Shown here: positions 10,700 to 19,703 of the stretch, piece after piece
How positions within the stretch are numbered: position 1 is the first letter of the stretch
How the letters are laid out: each line of letters opens with the position of its first letter
DNA from: Vagococcus salmoninarum
Lineage (GTDB): Bacteria > Bacillota > Bacilli > Lactobacillales > Vagococcaceae
DNA: 64,000 nt
Direction: 5' to 3'
Assembly (NCBI RefSeq): GCF_003987495.1
Contig: NZ_NGJU01000012.1
Span: forward strand, 41,120 to 105,119
Program-made: the position numbers and the translations under genes
The notes under the pieces: model-generated
What the model saw: only the letters and a program-made list of their open reading frames with translations
Told to the model about the DNA's origin: nothing
Database searches by the model: none

Positions 10700-11674
10700 A
10701 TGAAACTAGGAATTTTAGGTGCAGGGATGATTGTTGGAACTTTTTTAGAAATGGTCGGAGAAATTCCCGAGATTCAATTAAAAGCCATTTTAGGAACGGA
10801 ACGGAGTTATGACAAATTAGTGAGCATTCAAAAAGAGTATCACATTGAGGCGCATTTTACTGATTTTGATAAACTCTTACATGAAGCAGACATCGATACC
10901 GTCTATGTGGCGCTGCCAAATCACTTACATTATGAATACGCTAAGAAAGCCTTGGAAGCGAATAAACATGTCATTTGTGAAAAACCATTTACTTTAAAAC
11001 TCGCTGAATTCATGGAATTAAAAACCTTGGCACTGTCAAAAAATTTAGTCTTAGTTGAAGCAATTACGAATCAATATTTTGCCAATTACCAAGAAATTAA
11101 AGATAACTTACAAGCTTTAGGGGAGTTAAAAATCATTGAATGTAACTATTCACAGTATTCTTCACGCTACGATAGTTTTAAAGCGGGCAATGTTTTACCA
11201 GCCTTCAATCCTAAAATGGGTGGTGGTGCCCTAATGGATATTAACATTTACAACATCCATTTTGTAGTTGGTTTATTAGGAAAACCTCAAAGTGTTCAAT
11301 ACTTAGCCAATATGGAACGCGGCATTGATACTTCTGGCATGCTTTTAATGGACTATGATACGACTAAAGTTGTTTGTATTGGGGCAAAAGACTCAAGTTC
11401 GGCTGTTCGTTCAACGATCCAAGGAAATCAAGGGTCAATGACTGTGACTGGGCCGACTAGTTTATTAACAGAAGTTGAATTATCACTTAATGAAGGGTCT
11501 AAAAAACCGTTAAATGGTAGTAATCAACATCGCATGTATCCTGAGTTTAAAGAATTCAGCCGGATGATTGAGACCAATGATATGGCTGCCGTTACTGACC
11601 AGTTAAATCATAGTCAGTTAGTCATGGAAGTTGTAGAAGAAGCCTTAGCCTCTGCCGCAATTGTCTTAGGATAA
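10700..11674 (+). CDS. Gfo/Idh/MocA family oxidoreductase
   Basis: Second enzyme of the pair, 324 residues, with a normal dinucleotide-binding GAGMIVG at residues 7-13, ALPNHLHYEYA and CEKPFTL (lysine 95). The substrate domain contains GGGALMDINIYNIHFVVGLLG. GAGGAGG in the end of the preceding gene serves its ATG. Two such oxidoreductases in tandem suggest a two-step oxidation and reduction or epimerisation of one sugar, as in some inositol and glucoside routes; this is inference. It ends at a terminator. Confidence 0.88.
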   Translation: MKLGILGAGMIVGTFLEMVGEIPEIQLKAILGTERSYDKLVSIQKEYHIEAHFTDFDKLLHEADIDTVYVALPNHLHYEYAKKALEANKHVICEKPFTLKLAEFMELKTLALSKNLVLVEAITNQYFANYQEIKDNLQALGELKIIECNYSQYSSRYDSFKAGNVLPAFNPKMGGGALMDINIYNIHFVVGLLGKPQSVQYLANMERGIDTSGMLLMDYDTTKVVCIGAKDSSSAVRSTIQGNQGSMTVTGPTSLLTEVELSLNEGSKKPLNGSNQHRMYPEFKEFSRMIETNDMAAVTDQLNHSQLVMEVVEEALASAAIVLG

Positions 11675-11708
11675 CATTACTAAGCAGTAAGAATAAGTTT
11701 AACTGAGA

Positions 11709-11748
11709 AACGATACAGAAATCAAATTGGTTCCTGCGTCGTTTTTTT
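11709..11748 (+). terminator. Terminator after the oxidoreductase pair
   Basis: AACGATACAG (11709-11718) pairs with CTGCGTCGTT (11734-11743) with one mismatch and one wobble, followed by seven T. Confidence 0.75.
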
Positions 11749-11793
11749 GTCTAAGGAAAAGTCAAAAGTGAGGGAGAAAGAGTAGGGAATTAT

Positions 11794-11801
11794 GCTATAA
11801 T
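11794..11801 (+). promoter_or_regulatory. Extended -10 promoter of topB
   Basis: TATAAT at 11796-11801 has TG one base further upstream (TGCTATAAT if the spacer base is counted), an extended -10. No good -35 is visible at 17 bp. It lies 55 bases before the topB start. Confidence 0.5.
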
Positions 11802-11856
11802 AATGAAGGATTGTTTCCTTTAGAGAAGTATAAAAGAGCATGAGGAGCGTTATAGA

Positions 11857-13998
11857 ATGAGTATTGTAATACTGGCTGAGAAACCAAGCCAAGCCTTGGC
11901 TTATGCAAATGCCTTCCAAAATTCTACTAAAAAAGATGGCTACTTTATAATTAAAGATGAGTTGTTTCCGGAAGAAACTTTTATTACTTTCGGCTTCGGT
12001 CACTTAGTCGAACTTGCAACCCCTGGTCATTATCAAGAAAAGTGGGGAAAATGGAAATTAGAGAATTTGCCAATCTTCCCAGCTAATTATGAATTTGTCG
12101 TTCCGAAAGATAAACAGAAGCAATTTAAAATTGTTGGGGACTTACTAAAAAAAGCCCAAACGATTATTGTGGCGACCGATAGTGATCGAGAAGGTGAGAA
12201 CATCGCCTGGTCAATCATTGTTAAAGCTGGTGCTTATAATGAGAAGAAAAATTACAAACGGCTCTGGATTAATAGTCTAGAGAAGGAGTCAATCAGAGAA
12301 GGGTTTGCTAATTTAAAAGAAGGCTTAGATTATTTGCCATATTACCAAGAAGCCAAAGCGCGCCAAATTAGTGATTGGTTAATTGGCATGAACGGTAGCC
12401 CCCTCTATAGCTTAGCTTTACAGAAGAAAGGGTTACAAGGCGTTTTCTCCCTAGGACGTGTCCAAACACCGACCCTCTATTTGATTTATAAACGCCAGTT
12501 AGAAATTGAAAACTTTCAAAAGAAGATTTATTACGAAATTGAAAGTGATATTAAAGCTGGGGAAGGGGTTTTCAAAGGGAGTTTAAGTCCAACTAAAAAA
12601 TTTGCTGATAGTGAAGAAGTGTTGGCGTTTTTAGCTAAGGAGCAAGTCGAACTAGGGGTTCAACCTGGCGTAATTGCTAATGTTGAGCAAAAAAATAAAA
12701 AGACTAACAGTCCGATGTTATATTCTCTAAGTAGTTTACAAAGTCGGGTGAATCAACTTTACAAAGCCAGTGCCAGTGACACGTTAAAAGCAGTTCAAAG
12801 TCTTTATGAAGCCAAGCTTTTAACGTATCCCCGTACAGATACACCTTACATTACTAAAAATGAATTTGACTACTTAAAAGAAAAGTTGCCTCGTTATTTC
12901 GGGTTTTTAGGAATAGAATCTCAAGCAACCCAGTTAACTCCTCGTAAACGTTACGTAGACGATAAAAAAGTTCAAGAACATCACGCAATTATTTTAACTA
13001 AACAAGTCCCAACGGCGGAGCGCTTTAAAAAGCTACCAACCTTACAACAAAAAATCTATTTATTAATTGCTAAAACGACTGTTGCGATGTTTTTACCAGA
13101 TTATGAGTATCAAGAAACAGTGATTGAGACGAAAGTTGCTGAATTGTTATTTAAAAGTAAAGGTCAAGTCCCAACAAATCAAGGCTGGAAAGTCTTATTT
13201 GCAAGTGACAACCAAAAAGAACAAACAAGTCTATTACCAAAAGTGACAGTAGCTGAAAATGTCTTAGTTAATATTCGACCAGTAGAAAAAGAAACGAAGC
13301 CGCCTAAAGCATACACTGAGGGGACGTTAATTACAGCAATGAAAACTGCCGGTCGGACAGTTGATGATGAGAAAGCCCAAGAGATGTTAAAGGCTATCGA
13401 AGGGATTGGCACGGAAGCGACACGGGCATCAATCATCGAGACAATTAAAAATCGTGAATACATTAAGTCTGTTAAAAATAGTTTGTTAGTGACAGATAAA
13501 GGGAAGGTCTTATGTTTAGCGATTGAAGGTGAGCCTTTGTTAGCTAGTGCAGAAATGACGGCTAAATGGGAAACGTATTTAAAGAAAATTGGCCGTAAAG
13601 AAGGGGACCCACAAATCTTTTTAGCCAATATTCAAAAATTTATTAGTCATTTGATTGAAGCTGTGCCGAATCAAATTGCTCAAATTGATTTTTCGAATTA
13701 CGAAGTGAAAGAGGAGTTTAAGTCTAAGTACCCAACTAAGCGAGTAGTTATTGGAAAATGTCCTCAATGTGAAGGTAACCTAGTCTCAAAAGGGGTCTTT
13801 TATGGTTGTGATACGTATCCTAAGTGTAAATACACAGTCACTGGGACTTTCAAAAATAAGAAGTTAACTAAAAAAAATCTGACAGAACTAATTGCCGGCA
13901 ACACAACAGTATTAAAAAACCTTAAAAAAGCGGATGAGACAACTTACGATGTGACAGTTAAACTGAACGATCGTGGTTATTTAGATCTTGTTAATTAA
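11857..13998 (+). CDS. topB: DNA topoisomerase III
   Basis: Type IA topoisomerase that passes single strands to decatenate and relax DNA. The 713 residues include the N-terminal TOPRIM domain (ILAEKPSQA at the start and ATDSDREGENI near residue 108), the central toroid with catalytic tyrosine 324 in TYPRTDTPYI, and a C-terminal zinc ribbon (CPQCEGN...GCDTYPKCKY) near residue 640. Chromosomal TopB proteins have this layout; plasmid forms also exist, but no plasmid genes surround this one. It has its own promoter and terminator, so it is a single-gene unit. The ATG has a GAGGAG ribosome site. Confidence 0.95.
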   Translation: MSIVILAEKPSQALAYANAFQNSTKKDGYFIIKDELFPEETFITFGFGHLVELATPGHYQEKWGKWKLENLPIFPANYEFVVPKDKQKQFKIVGDLLKKAQTIIVATDSDREGENIAWSIIVKAGAYNEKKNYKRLWINSLEKESIREGFANLKEGLDYLPYYQEAKARQISDWLIGMNGSPLYSLALQKKGLQGVFSLGRVQTPTLYLIYKRQLEIENFQKKIYYEIESDIKAGEGVFKGSLSPTKKFADSEEVLAFLAKEQVELGVQPGVIANVEQKNKKTNSPMLYSLSSLQSRVNQLYKASASDTLKAVQSLYEAKLLTYPRTDTPYITKNEFDYLKEKLPRYFGFLGIESQATQLTPRKRYVDDKKVQEHHAIILTKQVPTAERFKKLPTLQQKIYLLIAKTTVAMFLPDYEYQETVIETKVAELLFKSKGQVPTNQGWKVLFASDNQKEQTSLLPKVTVAENVLVNIRPVEKETKPPKAYTEGTLITAMKTAGRTVDDEKAQEMLKAIEGIGTEATRASIIETIKNREYIKSVKNSLLVTDKGKVLCLAIEGEPLLASAEMTAKWETYLKKIGRKEGDPQIFLANIQKFISHLIEAVPNQIAQIDFSNYEVKEEFKSKYPTKRVVIGKCPQCEGNLVSKGVFYGCDTYPKCKYTVTGTFKNKKLTKKNLTELIAGNTTVLKNLKKADETTYDVTVKLNDRGYLDLVN

Positions 13999-14003
13999 AC
14001 TTA

Positions 14004-14046
14004 AAAAACGACTACTTAGGAAAGTGTTTCCTAGTAGTCGTTTTTA
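14004..14046. terminator. Terminator between topB and the convergent regulator
   Basis: ACGACTACT-TAGGAAA and TTTCCTA-GTAGTCGT pair around GTG with one bulge; A and T runs flank both sides, so it can act on both strands. Confidence 0.9.
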
Positions 14047-14055
14047 TCTTTGATA

Positions 14056-15060
14056 TTAAGAGAGTAAGTAAAGCGTATCTAGACTAGCTAGCCATCTTAA
14101 ACCGAAAGTTAATGTATCTTGAAAGTCGCCAATCATCTGAAACCTAGGTTTGTTAGGTTGTTTGTTTAAAAGGGGGGAAGAAGCAATTGTCTCCATAATT
14201 TCTGCTTCCTCAAGGGAATCAGAAGAAATCAGAAAGATTTCAGGCACAATTACCGCATTATAAATAGCAATGATTTCAAGTAAGTTAGCTTTAAGTTCAA
14301 GTCCATGATTCGGGACAGGCCGATCGATGAGACTAGGTAAGTATTTAGCTTCACCAGCTAGGCCGTTGAACCCTTCAAAAATCTGTCCATTAGCAGCAAT
14401 CGTAATACCAGGCATGCTTTTTTCAGGATAAAAAATCCCAACGATCGGTCCTGTGGCCTTGATTTGGTGTTTGATCAAACTGCCCATCGTTAATAAGTGG
14501 GCATCATTTTGAATTGACAACGGGATGTCAGTGACTTTTTTTAATTCAGCAGCGATATTCCAGCCATTGAACAAATCGGCATAACTTGATTGGACAAGGT
14601 CATTAGCGACTTTACCTGGCAGAGCTAATGCTATTTTAGCAATGGTCAAAGGTTGCTCTAAAGTTAGTTGAATAATTTCTAATAATCTACTTAAGGTAAC
14701 TTCAGAGTAGTCAAAGGTTTTAGCGTAAGCTTCTTCCCCAGCTAAATTGACAATTTTGGCAAGGATGATTAATTTTTGAGGTGTTAGTGTCAGATCAGCT
14801 TGAATGCTTAGGAGTAAATAATAACTTTGGTTATAATTAAAATGGTAATTAAGAGCCGGACGACCAAGGGATTGTTGAACAGGCAAGCCTTCAGTGACAA
14901 TCCCTTCTTCTAAAAGTTCTTTAATCAAAGCATTGATTGTGACTACACTCATTTTAGTCGCCGTTGCCATTTCAGCTTTTAAGGCTGAACCTTGCTTGAA
15001 GAGAAGTTGGCTTAGAGTAGCTAAATTTCCCTGGCGGATTAAGTTTTGTTTACTTTCCAA
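14056..15060 (-). CDS. ROK-type transcriptional regulator (NagC/XylR-like)
   Basis: About 334 residues. The N terminus holds a MarR-like winged helix (QGNLATLSQLL...MSVVTINALIKELLEEGIV); the rest is a ROK fold recognised by NGLAGEAKYL and FNGWNIAAELKK. The usual zinc motif CxCGxxGCxE and the phosphate-binding DxGGT are absent, so it cannot be a normal sugar kinase and is a regulator with an altered effector site. I chose the TTG at 15060, which has AAGGA 10 bases upstream; TTG 15105 has no ribosome site and GTG 15069 is too close to AAGGA. The target and sugar are unknown; it is divergent from a HAD phosphatase. Confidence 0.75.
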   Translation of the reverse strand: MESKQNLIRQGNLATLSQLLFKQGSALKAEMATATKMSVVTINALIKELLEEGIVTEGLPVQQSLGRPALNYHFNYNQSYYLLLSIQADLTLTPQKLIILAKIVNLAGEEAYAKTFDYSEVTLSRLLEIIQLTLEQPLTIAKIALALPGKVANDLVQSSYADLFNGWNIAAELKKVTDIPLSIQNDAHLLTMGSLIKHQIKATGPIVGIFYPEKSMPGITIAANGQIFEGFNGLAGEAKYLPSLIDRPVPNHGLELKANLLEIIAIYNAVIVPEIFLISSDSLEEAEIMETIASSPLLNKQPNKPRFQMIGDFQDTLTFGLRWLASLDTLYLLS

Positions 15061-15194
15061 ACTATTCACGTCCTTAATTAAGGTAATTAATAAATGATGA
15101 ATCAAATATAAAACATAATGAGGTGAAAGTAAAGAACAGAGTTTGAATTAGAAACCGTTTATTCGTTAATGCGATTAATAAAGTACCTTAACTA

Positions 15195-15223
15195 TTGTTT
15201 TTTATGCAAAACTACCTTATGAT
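15195..15223 (+). promoter_or_regulatory. Promoter of the HAD phosphatase gene
   Basis: TTGTTT (15195-15200) and TATGAT (15218-15223) are 17 bp apart and lie 36 bases before the ATG. Confidence 0.55.
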
Positions 15224-15258
15224 AGAGAAGAAGAAACTAATGAAATGAGGGGAATTTT

Positions 15259-16092
15259 ATGACGATAAAAGCGATTGTTTTAGATATTGATGGCACATTA
15301 TTAAATAGCCAAAAAGAGATTAGTAAAAAAACGAAAGACGTGTTAATAGCTGTCCAAGCTAAAGGCTTTAAGTTGATCTTAGCGTCTGGCAGACCAACAC
15401 CAGGGATGAAAAAATGTGTGGAAGAATTAGAAATGGCTAAATATGGTGGTTTAATCGTCTCTTATAATGGGGCCAGTGTGATTGATTGTCAAAGTAATGA
15501 GCTTTTGTTTAATAAAGCCCTGAGCATTACGGAAAGTCAGGAAATCTTGGAACATATGAAAAATTTTGATGTTAAACCAATGATTGATAAAGATGACTAC
15601 ATGTATGTTAATGATGTTTTTGATAACCTTATCTCATTACCAAATCAAGAGATAAATATTATCGAGTACGAAGCCCGAGGTGGGGGCTATCAGTTGTGTG
15701 AAGTTGCTGATTTAGCTAAGTTCGTTGATTTTAAATTAAATAAAATTTTAATCGCAGGGGAGCCAGCTTATTTATTAGCTAATGTCCCAGAGATGAAAGG
15801 GCCATTTACAAGTAAAGTGAGTTCAATGTTTACGGCAGATTGTTATTATGAATTTACGGCTTTAGGAATTGATAAAGCGAAAGCCCTTGATGAGGTCCTA
15901 CCAGCCTTTGGCATTAAAGGGGCGGAACTGATAGCTTTCGGTGACGGTCACAATGATCGTTCACTTCTAGAGTATGCAGGTCTTAGTGTTGCCATGGCCA
16001 ATGCCGTTCCTGAGTTAAAAGCTTTAGCAGATGAAGTGACTTTGTCAAACGATCAAGACGGCATTGCCGTGATGTTAGAGAAATATCTATAA
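15259..16092 (+). CDS. Cof-type HAD family phosphatase
   Basis: Predicted cytosolic sugar-phosphate or nucleotide phosphatase of the HAD IIB group, 277 residues. Motif I is LDIDGTLLNS (nucleophile Asp9), motif II is LASGRP with the serine, a conserved lysine lies in the cap-proximal region, and motif IV is GDGHNDRSLL with metal-binding aspartates near residue 233; the VAMANA segment is typical of YidA and Cof proteins. The ATG follows TGAGGGG. It is a single gene ending at a terminator shared with the convergent CDF transporter. The physiological substrate cannot be read from the sequence. Confidence 0.9.
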   Translation: MTIKAIVLDIDGTLLNSQKEISKKTKDVLIAVQAKGFKLILASGRPTPGMKKCVEELEMAKYGGLIVSYNGASVIDCQSNELLFNKALSITESQEILEHMKNFDVKPMIDKDDYMYVNDVFDNLISLPNQEINIIEYEARGGGYQLCEVADLAKFVDFKLNKILIAGEPAYLLANVPEMKGPFTSKVSSMFTADCYYEFTALGIDKAKALDEVLPAFGIKGAELIAFGDGHNDRSLLEYAGLSVAMANAVPELKALADEVTLSNDQDGIAVMLEKYL

Positions 16093-16111
16093 GTAAAGGT
16101 TATGACAACGA

Positions 16112-16149
16112 AAAAAACTGGCTAAGTCTTTAACTTCAGCCAGTTTTTT
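16112..16149. terminator. Bidirectional terminator
   Basis: AAAAACTGGCT-AAG and CTT-C-AGCCAGTTTTT pair around TCTTTAA with flanking A and T runs. It lies between two convergent genes and fits both. Confidence 0.88.
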
Positions 16150-16164
16150 GTTGTTGTTGTTAAA

Positions 16165-17334
16165 CTATAATAATAAATAAGTATGATCAAAGCGAATGTC
16201 TGCTTTGTAGTTGCCGATTTTTTTCGTGATTGCTACTTGAATCTCGGCTTTTACTTGTTCTTCAGTTAAATGGAATTTATTCGGAATAACTAAATCGAAC
16301 AAAATCTTATCGCCAGTTCCATGATTAGCGGTACGGATGTCATGGGCTTTTAAGTCAGGACTGAGACTTTTAATAATGTCTTTGATTTCTTGATGAATAA
16401 ACTGTTCCTTTTGATCATGCAAATTAACGGGATCAATGTGACACACTAAATCAATTCCCAATTGTTTACGAAAGGTGTATTCAATTTCATCGGTGGCCTC
16501 ATGAGCCCGATTTAGATCCCAACGGTCATCAATTTCAATATGGACGGAAGCGAATATTTTATTAGGTCCGTACTGATGGATCAGTAAATCATGGTAGCCG
16601 ACAATTTCAGTCACGGAAGATAAGTATGTTGTCATCATATCAATTTGTTCTTGATTAGGCCGCAGCCCCATTAATTCGTCAACAAATTCACGAATGAGTT
16701 GAATGCCTGAGTAAATGATGTAACAAGCGATTAATAAACCGATATAGCCATCGATTTTCAGTCCTGTCAGACCTTCTACAGTTGCTGAGACTAAGACAGC
16801 TAAGGTTGTGAAAACGTCGTTAAAACTATCTTTAGCTGCTGCTACCAGGGTATTCGAAGTAATCTTCTTGGCGACTTTTTGATAAAAGAGACCTTGCCAA
16901 ATTTTAAACAAAATCGATAAGACTAAAACAATTAAAATAATTGGGGTGACACTGATACTTTTAGGCTCACGAATCCGCTCAATCGAAGTCGTTAGAAATT
17001 GAAAGCCGACAAAAGTAATTAAGAGGGAAACCATCATACCGCTAATATATTCAAAACGTTCATGACCATAAGGGTGTTCTTTATCTGCTGGTTTGCCAGA
17101 GATGTAAAAACCGACTAAAGTTAAGACAGAGGAAACGGTGTCTGATAAGTTATTCATCGCATCAGCCATAATCGAAACACTGCCGGAGATTAAGCCGATT
17201 AAAAGTTTACTAATAAATAATAATAGATTGGAAAATAAGCCGACTTTTCCTGCAAATGCACCAAAAGCCATTCGTAAATCAGTTTTTTTTCGTAACTGTC
17301 GTTGCTCAAACTGATTAATTAAAAGATTTATCAT
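16165..17334 (-). CDS. Cation diffusion facilitator (CDF) family transporter
   Basis: Membrane cation/proton antiporter of 389 residues. Six transmembrane segments occupy about residues 25-220. The metal-site residues of the CDF family are present: D-x3-D in MADAMNNLSD (TM2) and HPYGHERFEY in the loop after TM3, then SFNDVFTT in TM5 with the second D-pair. A cytoplasmic dimerisation domain of more than 150 residues follows and seems longer than in zinc exporters such as CzcD, as in MntP-unrelated CDF proteins of the MamM/FieF type. The metal (Zn, Fe or Mn) cannot be settled. The start ATG has a weak GGTAG site. Confidence 0.9.
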   Translation of the reverse strand: MINLLINQFEQRQLRKKTDLRMAFGAFAGKVGLFSNLLLFISKLLIGLISGSVSIMADAMNNLSDTVSSVLTLVGFYISGKPADKEHPYGHERFEYISGMMVSLLITFVGFQFLTTSIERIREPKSISVTPIILIVLVLSILFKIWQGLFYQKVAKKITSNTLVAAAKDSFNDVFTTLAVLVSATVEGLTGLKIDGYIGLLIACYIIYSGIQLIREFVDELMGLRPNQEQIDMMTTYLSSVTEIVGYHDLLIHQYGPNKIFASVHIEIDDRWDLNRAHEATDEIEYTFRKQLGIDLVCHIDPVNLHDQKEQFIHQEIKDIIKSLSPDLKAHDIRTANHGTGDKILFDLVIPNKFHLTEEQVKAEIQVAITKKIGNYKADIRFDHTYLLL

Positions 17335-17522
17335 AAGTCATCACTACCTATACTTAATTTTTGCTATACAGACTACTATAAGAGAAATTCTCCTAGATGT
17401 ATACTATTATCCATTACTTTAAGAGACATCTTAGAGTTTATCACTCCCAAATCCCAAACACGGGCTAGGCTTGTTTATTTTTTAGGGAAGCTTAACATTA
17501 TAAAAGACCGACTAAAAAACTA

Positions 17523-17551
17523 TTGCTAATTAAAAAGCCTTGCCGTATACT
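17523..17551 (+). promoter_or_regulatory. Promoter of the MFS transporter gene
   Basis: TTGCTA (17523-17528) and TATACT (17546-17551) are 17 bp apart. The remaining part of the 17335-17613 gap shows nothing else convincing. Confidence 0.6.
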
Positions 17552-17613
17552 AATTTAGAACTATTAAATAAAAGAATGACAGAGAGCATTCATTTAAAAG
17601 GGGAAAATAGAAT

Positions 17614-18852
17614 ATGAAAAATTTACAATCATTTAAAGCAACCAAAATGACAAAAAATCAACGGTTAACCTTGCTATCATCAGCCTTTGGTATGGGATTA
17701 GAGAATATGGATATTATGTTTATCGCCTATTCTTTAACATCGATTATCCATGAGTTAGGCTTATCAGGAGCTCAAGCCGGTTTGATTTCATCAGTCACGA
17801 ATATTGGGATGCTGTTAGGTGGTCTTTTTTTTGGTCGTTTAGCCGACAAGTACGGCAGAATTAGAATTTTTACTTACACCATTTTTATTTTCGCTTTAGC
17901 TACAGCCGCCATGTATTTCGCTTCAAATATTTATTGGATTTATTTTTTTAGATTATTAGCAGGTATTGGTGCAGGCGGGGAGTACGGCATTGGCATTGCT
18001 TTAGTAGCAGAAGCCTTTCCGCCACAAAAAGTCGGTAAAATGTCTTCCGTCATTGCTATCTCTGGTCAAATTGGGGCAATTGCCGCCGCCGTGTTGTCAG
18101 CCTTACTATTGCCACTTTTCGGTTGGCGCGGGCTTTTTCTCTTCGGTCTATTACCAGTCATTTTAGCCTTCATTGTCCGGGACAAATTAGAGGAGAGTCC
18201 GACTTGGCAAGCGAATCGAGCTGAACCAAGTCAGACGACGATCAAAGCCGAACTGTTTGGTAGTCCTCAGCTAATTAAACGAACTATGACGTTAATGCTC
18301 ATGGCAGTAGTGCAAATTGCTGGCTACTTCGGCCTGATGAATTGGCTGCCTTCAATTATGCAAACTGAGTTAGGCTTTTCCGTCGCTGGTTCTTCTTATT
18401 GGATGATTGCCACAATTACCGGGATGAGCTTAGGGATGTTAGTTTTTGGGCGCTTTTTTGATAAGTATGGGCCGCGATTGTCCTTTGCTGTCTTTCTAAT
18501 TGCCTCAGCCATTTCTGTTTTTATCTTTCCCTTAGCCCAATCACCCGTGGCATTATTACTACTAGGAATGATTGTCGGTTTCTTTTCAAATGGGATGTTC
18601 GGTGGATACGGGGCGATTGTTAGTTTGTTGTACCCAACTCATGTACGTTCTTTAGCGAATAATTTAGTCATCAATGGTGGTCGAGCGATTGGTGGTTTTT
18701 CATCAGTTTTAATTGGTTTTTTATTAGATAAATACAATTTAAGTGTGGTTATGACTTGTTTATCAGTCATGTATCTCCTCAGTTTTGGATTAATGATGAG
18801 CTTAACAGAGTTAAAACAAGCTAAATTTAAACAAGTTGTGAATGAAGGGTAG
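17614..18852 (+). CDS. MFS transporter
   Basis: Proton-coupled solute carrier of 412 residues with twelve predicted transmembrane segments. The family signatures are clear: GRLADKYGRIRI between TM2 and TM3, RLLAGIGAGGEYGIG in TM4, and FGRFFDKYGPRLS between TM8 and TM9. The GAGGEYG segment and the central SPTW loop resemble the metabolite:H+ symporter group (aromatic acid and sugar-acid carriers), so an organic acid is a reasonable guess but not shown. It has AAAGGGG before the ATG and is followed after 11 bases by a PH-domain gene, probably cotranscribed. Confidence 0.88.
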   Translation: MKNLQSFKATKMTKNQRLTLLSSAFGMGLENMDIMFIAYSLTSIIHELGLSGAQAGLISSVTNIGMLLGGLFFGRLADKYGRIRIFTYTIFIFALATAAMYFASNIYWIYFFRLLAGIGAGGEYGIGIALVAEAFPPQKVGKMSSVIAISGQIGAIAAAVLSALLLPLFGWRGLFLFGLLPVILAFIVRDKLEESPTWQANRAEPSQTTIKAELFGSPQLIKRTMTLMLMAVVQIAGYFGLMNWLPSIMQTELGFSVAGSSYWMIATITGMSLGMLVFGRFFDKYGPRLSFAVFLIASAISVFIFPLAQSPVALLLLGMIVGFFSNGMFGGYGAIVSLLYPTHVRSLANNLVINGGRAIGGFSSVLIGFLLDKYNLSVVMTCLSVMYLLSFGLMMSLTELKQAKFKQVVNEG

Positions 18853-18863
18853 GAGAATGTAAA

Positions 18864-19241
18864 ATGGGATTATTTGATGGGTTATTAGGGAATGCTAGTC
18901 AACATTCCAATGAAGAGGTTGAAAAAGAATTAATTAATATCTTAATTCCGAATGAAGCGGTAACGATGTCTTTCAAATTAGTCCGGGATTTAATTGTCTT
19001 TACTGACAAACGGTTAATTATTGTTGATAAGCAAGGTCTAACAGGCAAAAAAGTCGAGTATAGATCAATACCTTATCGTTCAATTTCAAAGTTTAGTGTG
19101 GAGACAATTGGTCATTTTGATTTAGATGCAGAACTGAAAATTTGGATTTCTAGTGAAGTTGTTCCTAGCGAGTCTTTGCAATTCCGGGACGATAAAAACA
19201 TTATCGCCATCCAACAAGCTTTAGGAATGGCGGTTTTATAA
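18864..19241 (+). CDS. Bacterial PH-domain protein (YvbH-like)
   Basis: A 125-residue soluble protein made almost wholly of a bacterial pleckstrin-homology fold (bPH_1 type), recognised by VRDLIVFTDKRLIIVDKQGLTGKKVEYRS followed by SIPYRSISKFSVET and a C-terminal helix (IIAIQQALG). Function of the family is unknown; it forms oligomeric rings in solved examples. GTAGGAGAATG gives its ribosome site, overlapping the end of the MFS gene. Association with the MFS transporter is seen only as adjacency. Confidence 0.8.
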   Translation: MGLFDGLLGNASQHSNEEVEKELINILIPNEAVTMSFKLVRDLIVFTDKRLIIVDKQGLTGKKVEYRSIPYRSISKFSVETIGHFDLDAELKIWISSEVVPSESLQFRDDKNIIAIQQALGMAVL

Positions 19242-19250
19242 TTAAATGAG

Positions 19251-19298
19251 AAAACAGTTCCTAAGAGTTACGAAGTCTTAGGAACTGTTTTTTTTTTT
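19251..19298 (+). terminator. Terminator after the MFS and PH-domain genes
   Basis: AAAACAGTTCCTAAGA and TCTTAGGAACTGTTTT pair perfectly around GTTACGAAG and are followed by ten or more T. Confidence 0.93.
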
Positions 19299-19369
19299 GC
19301 GATTCTAGTTAAGATTAAGCTATAGTGGCTAGCTTAGTTCTAATCTTTCTTAGTAGGATGAATAAAAGT

Positions 19370-19678
19370 TTAGGAATTTTGGCGGGCGGCCATGGCTTCG
19401 GCCCAATTTCGAGGCAAAGGTTGCTGACTTGGATCAGCTAAGATGAGCTGCCGTTTTTCAATAACTAGCTGCCATTTAGACTGGCGTTTATCGTCGTCTT
19501 TGAGCGTCTCTAGCGCCTTTAAGAGCTCAGCGCCTTCAGCGAACTCGACGCCTCGCCAAGGGTTTGCTACAGCTAGTTGGCAGAGCTGGTCAAAATAAGC
19601 GATTAATTCATCTTCCGTAGCTTTTGTAGGTTTCGTAAGACTGATTTTTTCAATCCGACCATTAATTTTTAGATACAT
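19370..19678 (-). CDS. Hypothetical 102-residue protein
   Basis: Not recognised. The 102 residues are soluble, rich in Ala, Leu, Lys and Glu, with no signal or membrane segment; the N-terminal MYLKINGRIEKISL looks like a beta strand pair and the rest helical. AAAGGA lies about 9 bases upstream of the ATG. Its main interest is the leader: a promoter, a structured RNA and a terminator lie directly upstream on the same strand, so its expression is probably controlled by readthrough. No clear terminator follows it. Confidence 0.6.
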   Translation of the reverse strand: MYLKINGRIEKISLTKPTKATEDELIAYFDQLCQLAVANPWRGVEFAEGAELLKALETLKDDDKRQSKWQLVIEKRQLILADPSQQPLPRNWAEAMAARQNS

Positions 19679-19703
19679 TTAAAACACGTCCTTTATTTTT
19701 TTA

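Noticed and set aside
13179-13628. 149-codon minus-strand ORF inside topB
   Set aside because: Antisense to conserved topB coding sequence, no ribosome site, no recognisable domain; a shadow frame.
15140-15155. cre-like sequence between the ROK-type regulator and the HAD gene
   Set aside because: AGAAACCGTTTATT differs from the CcpA consensus at three conserved positions including both ends.
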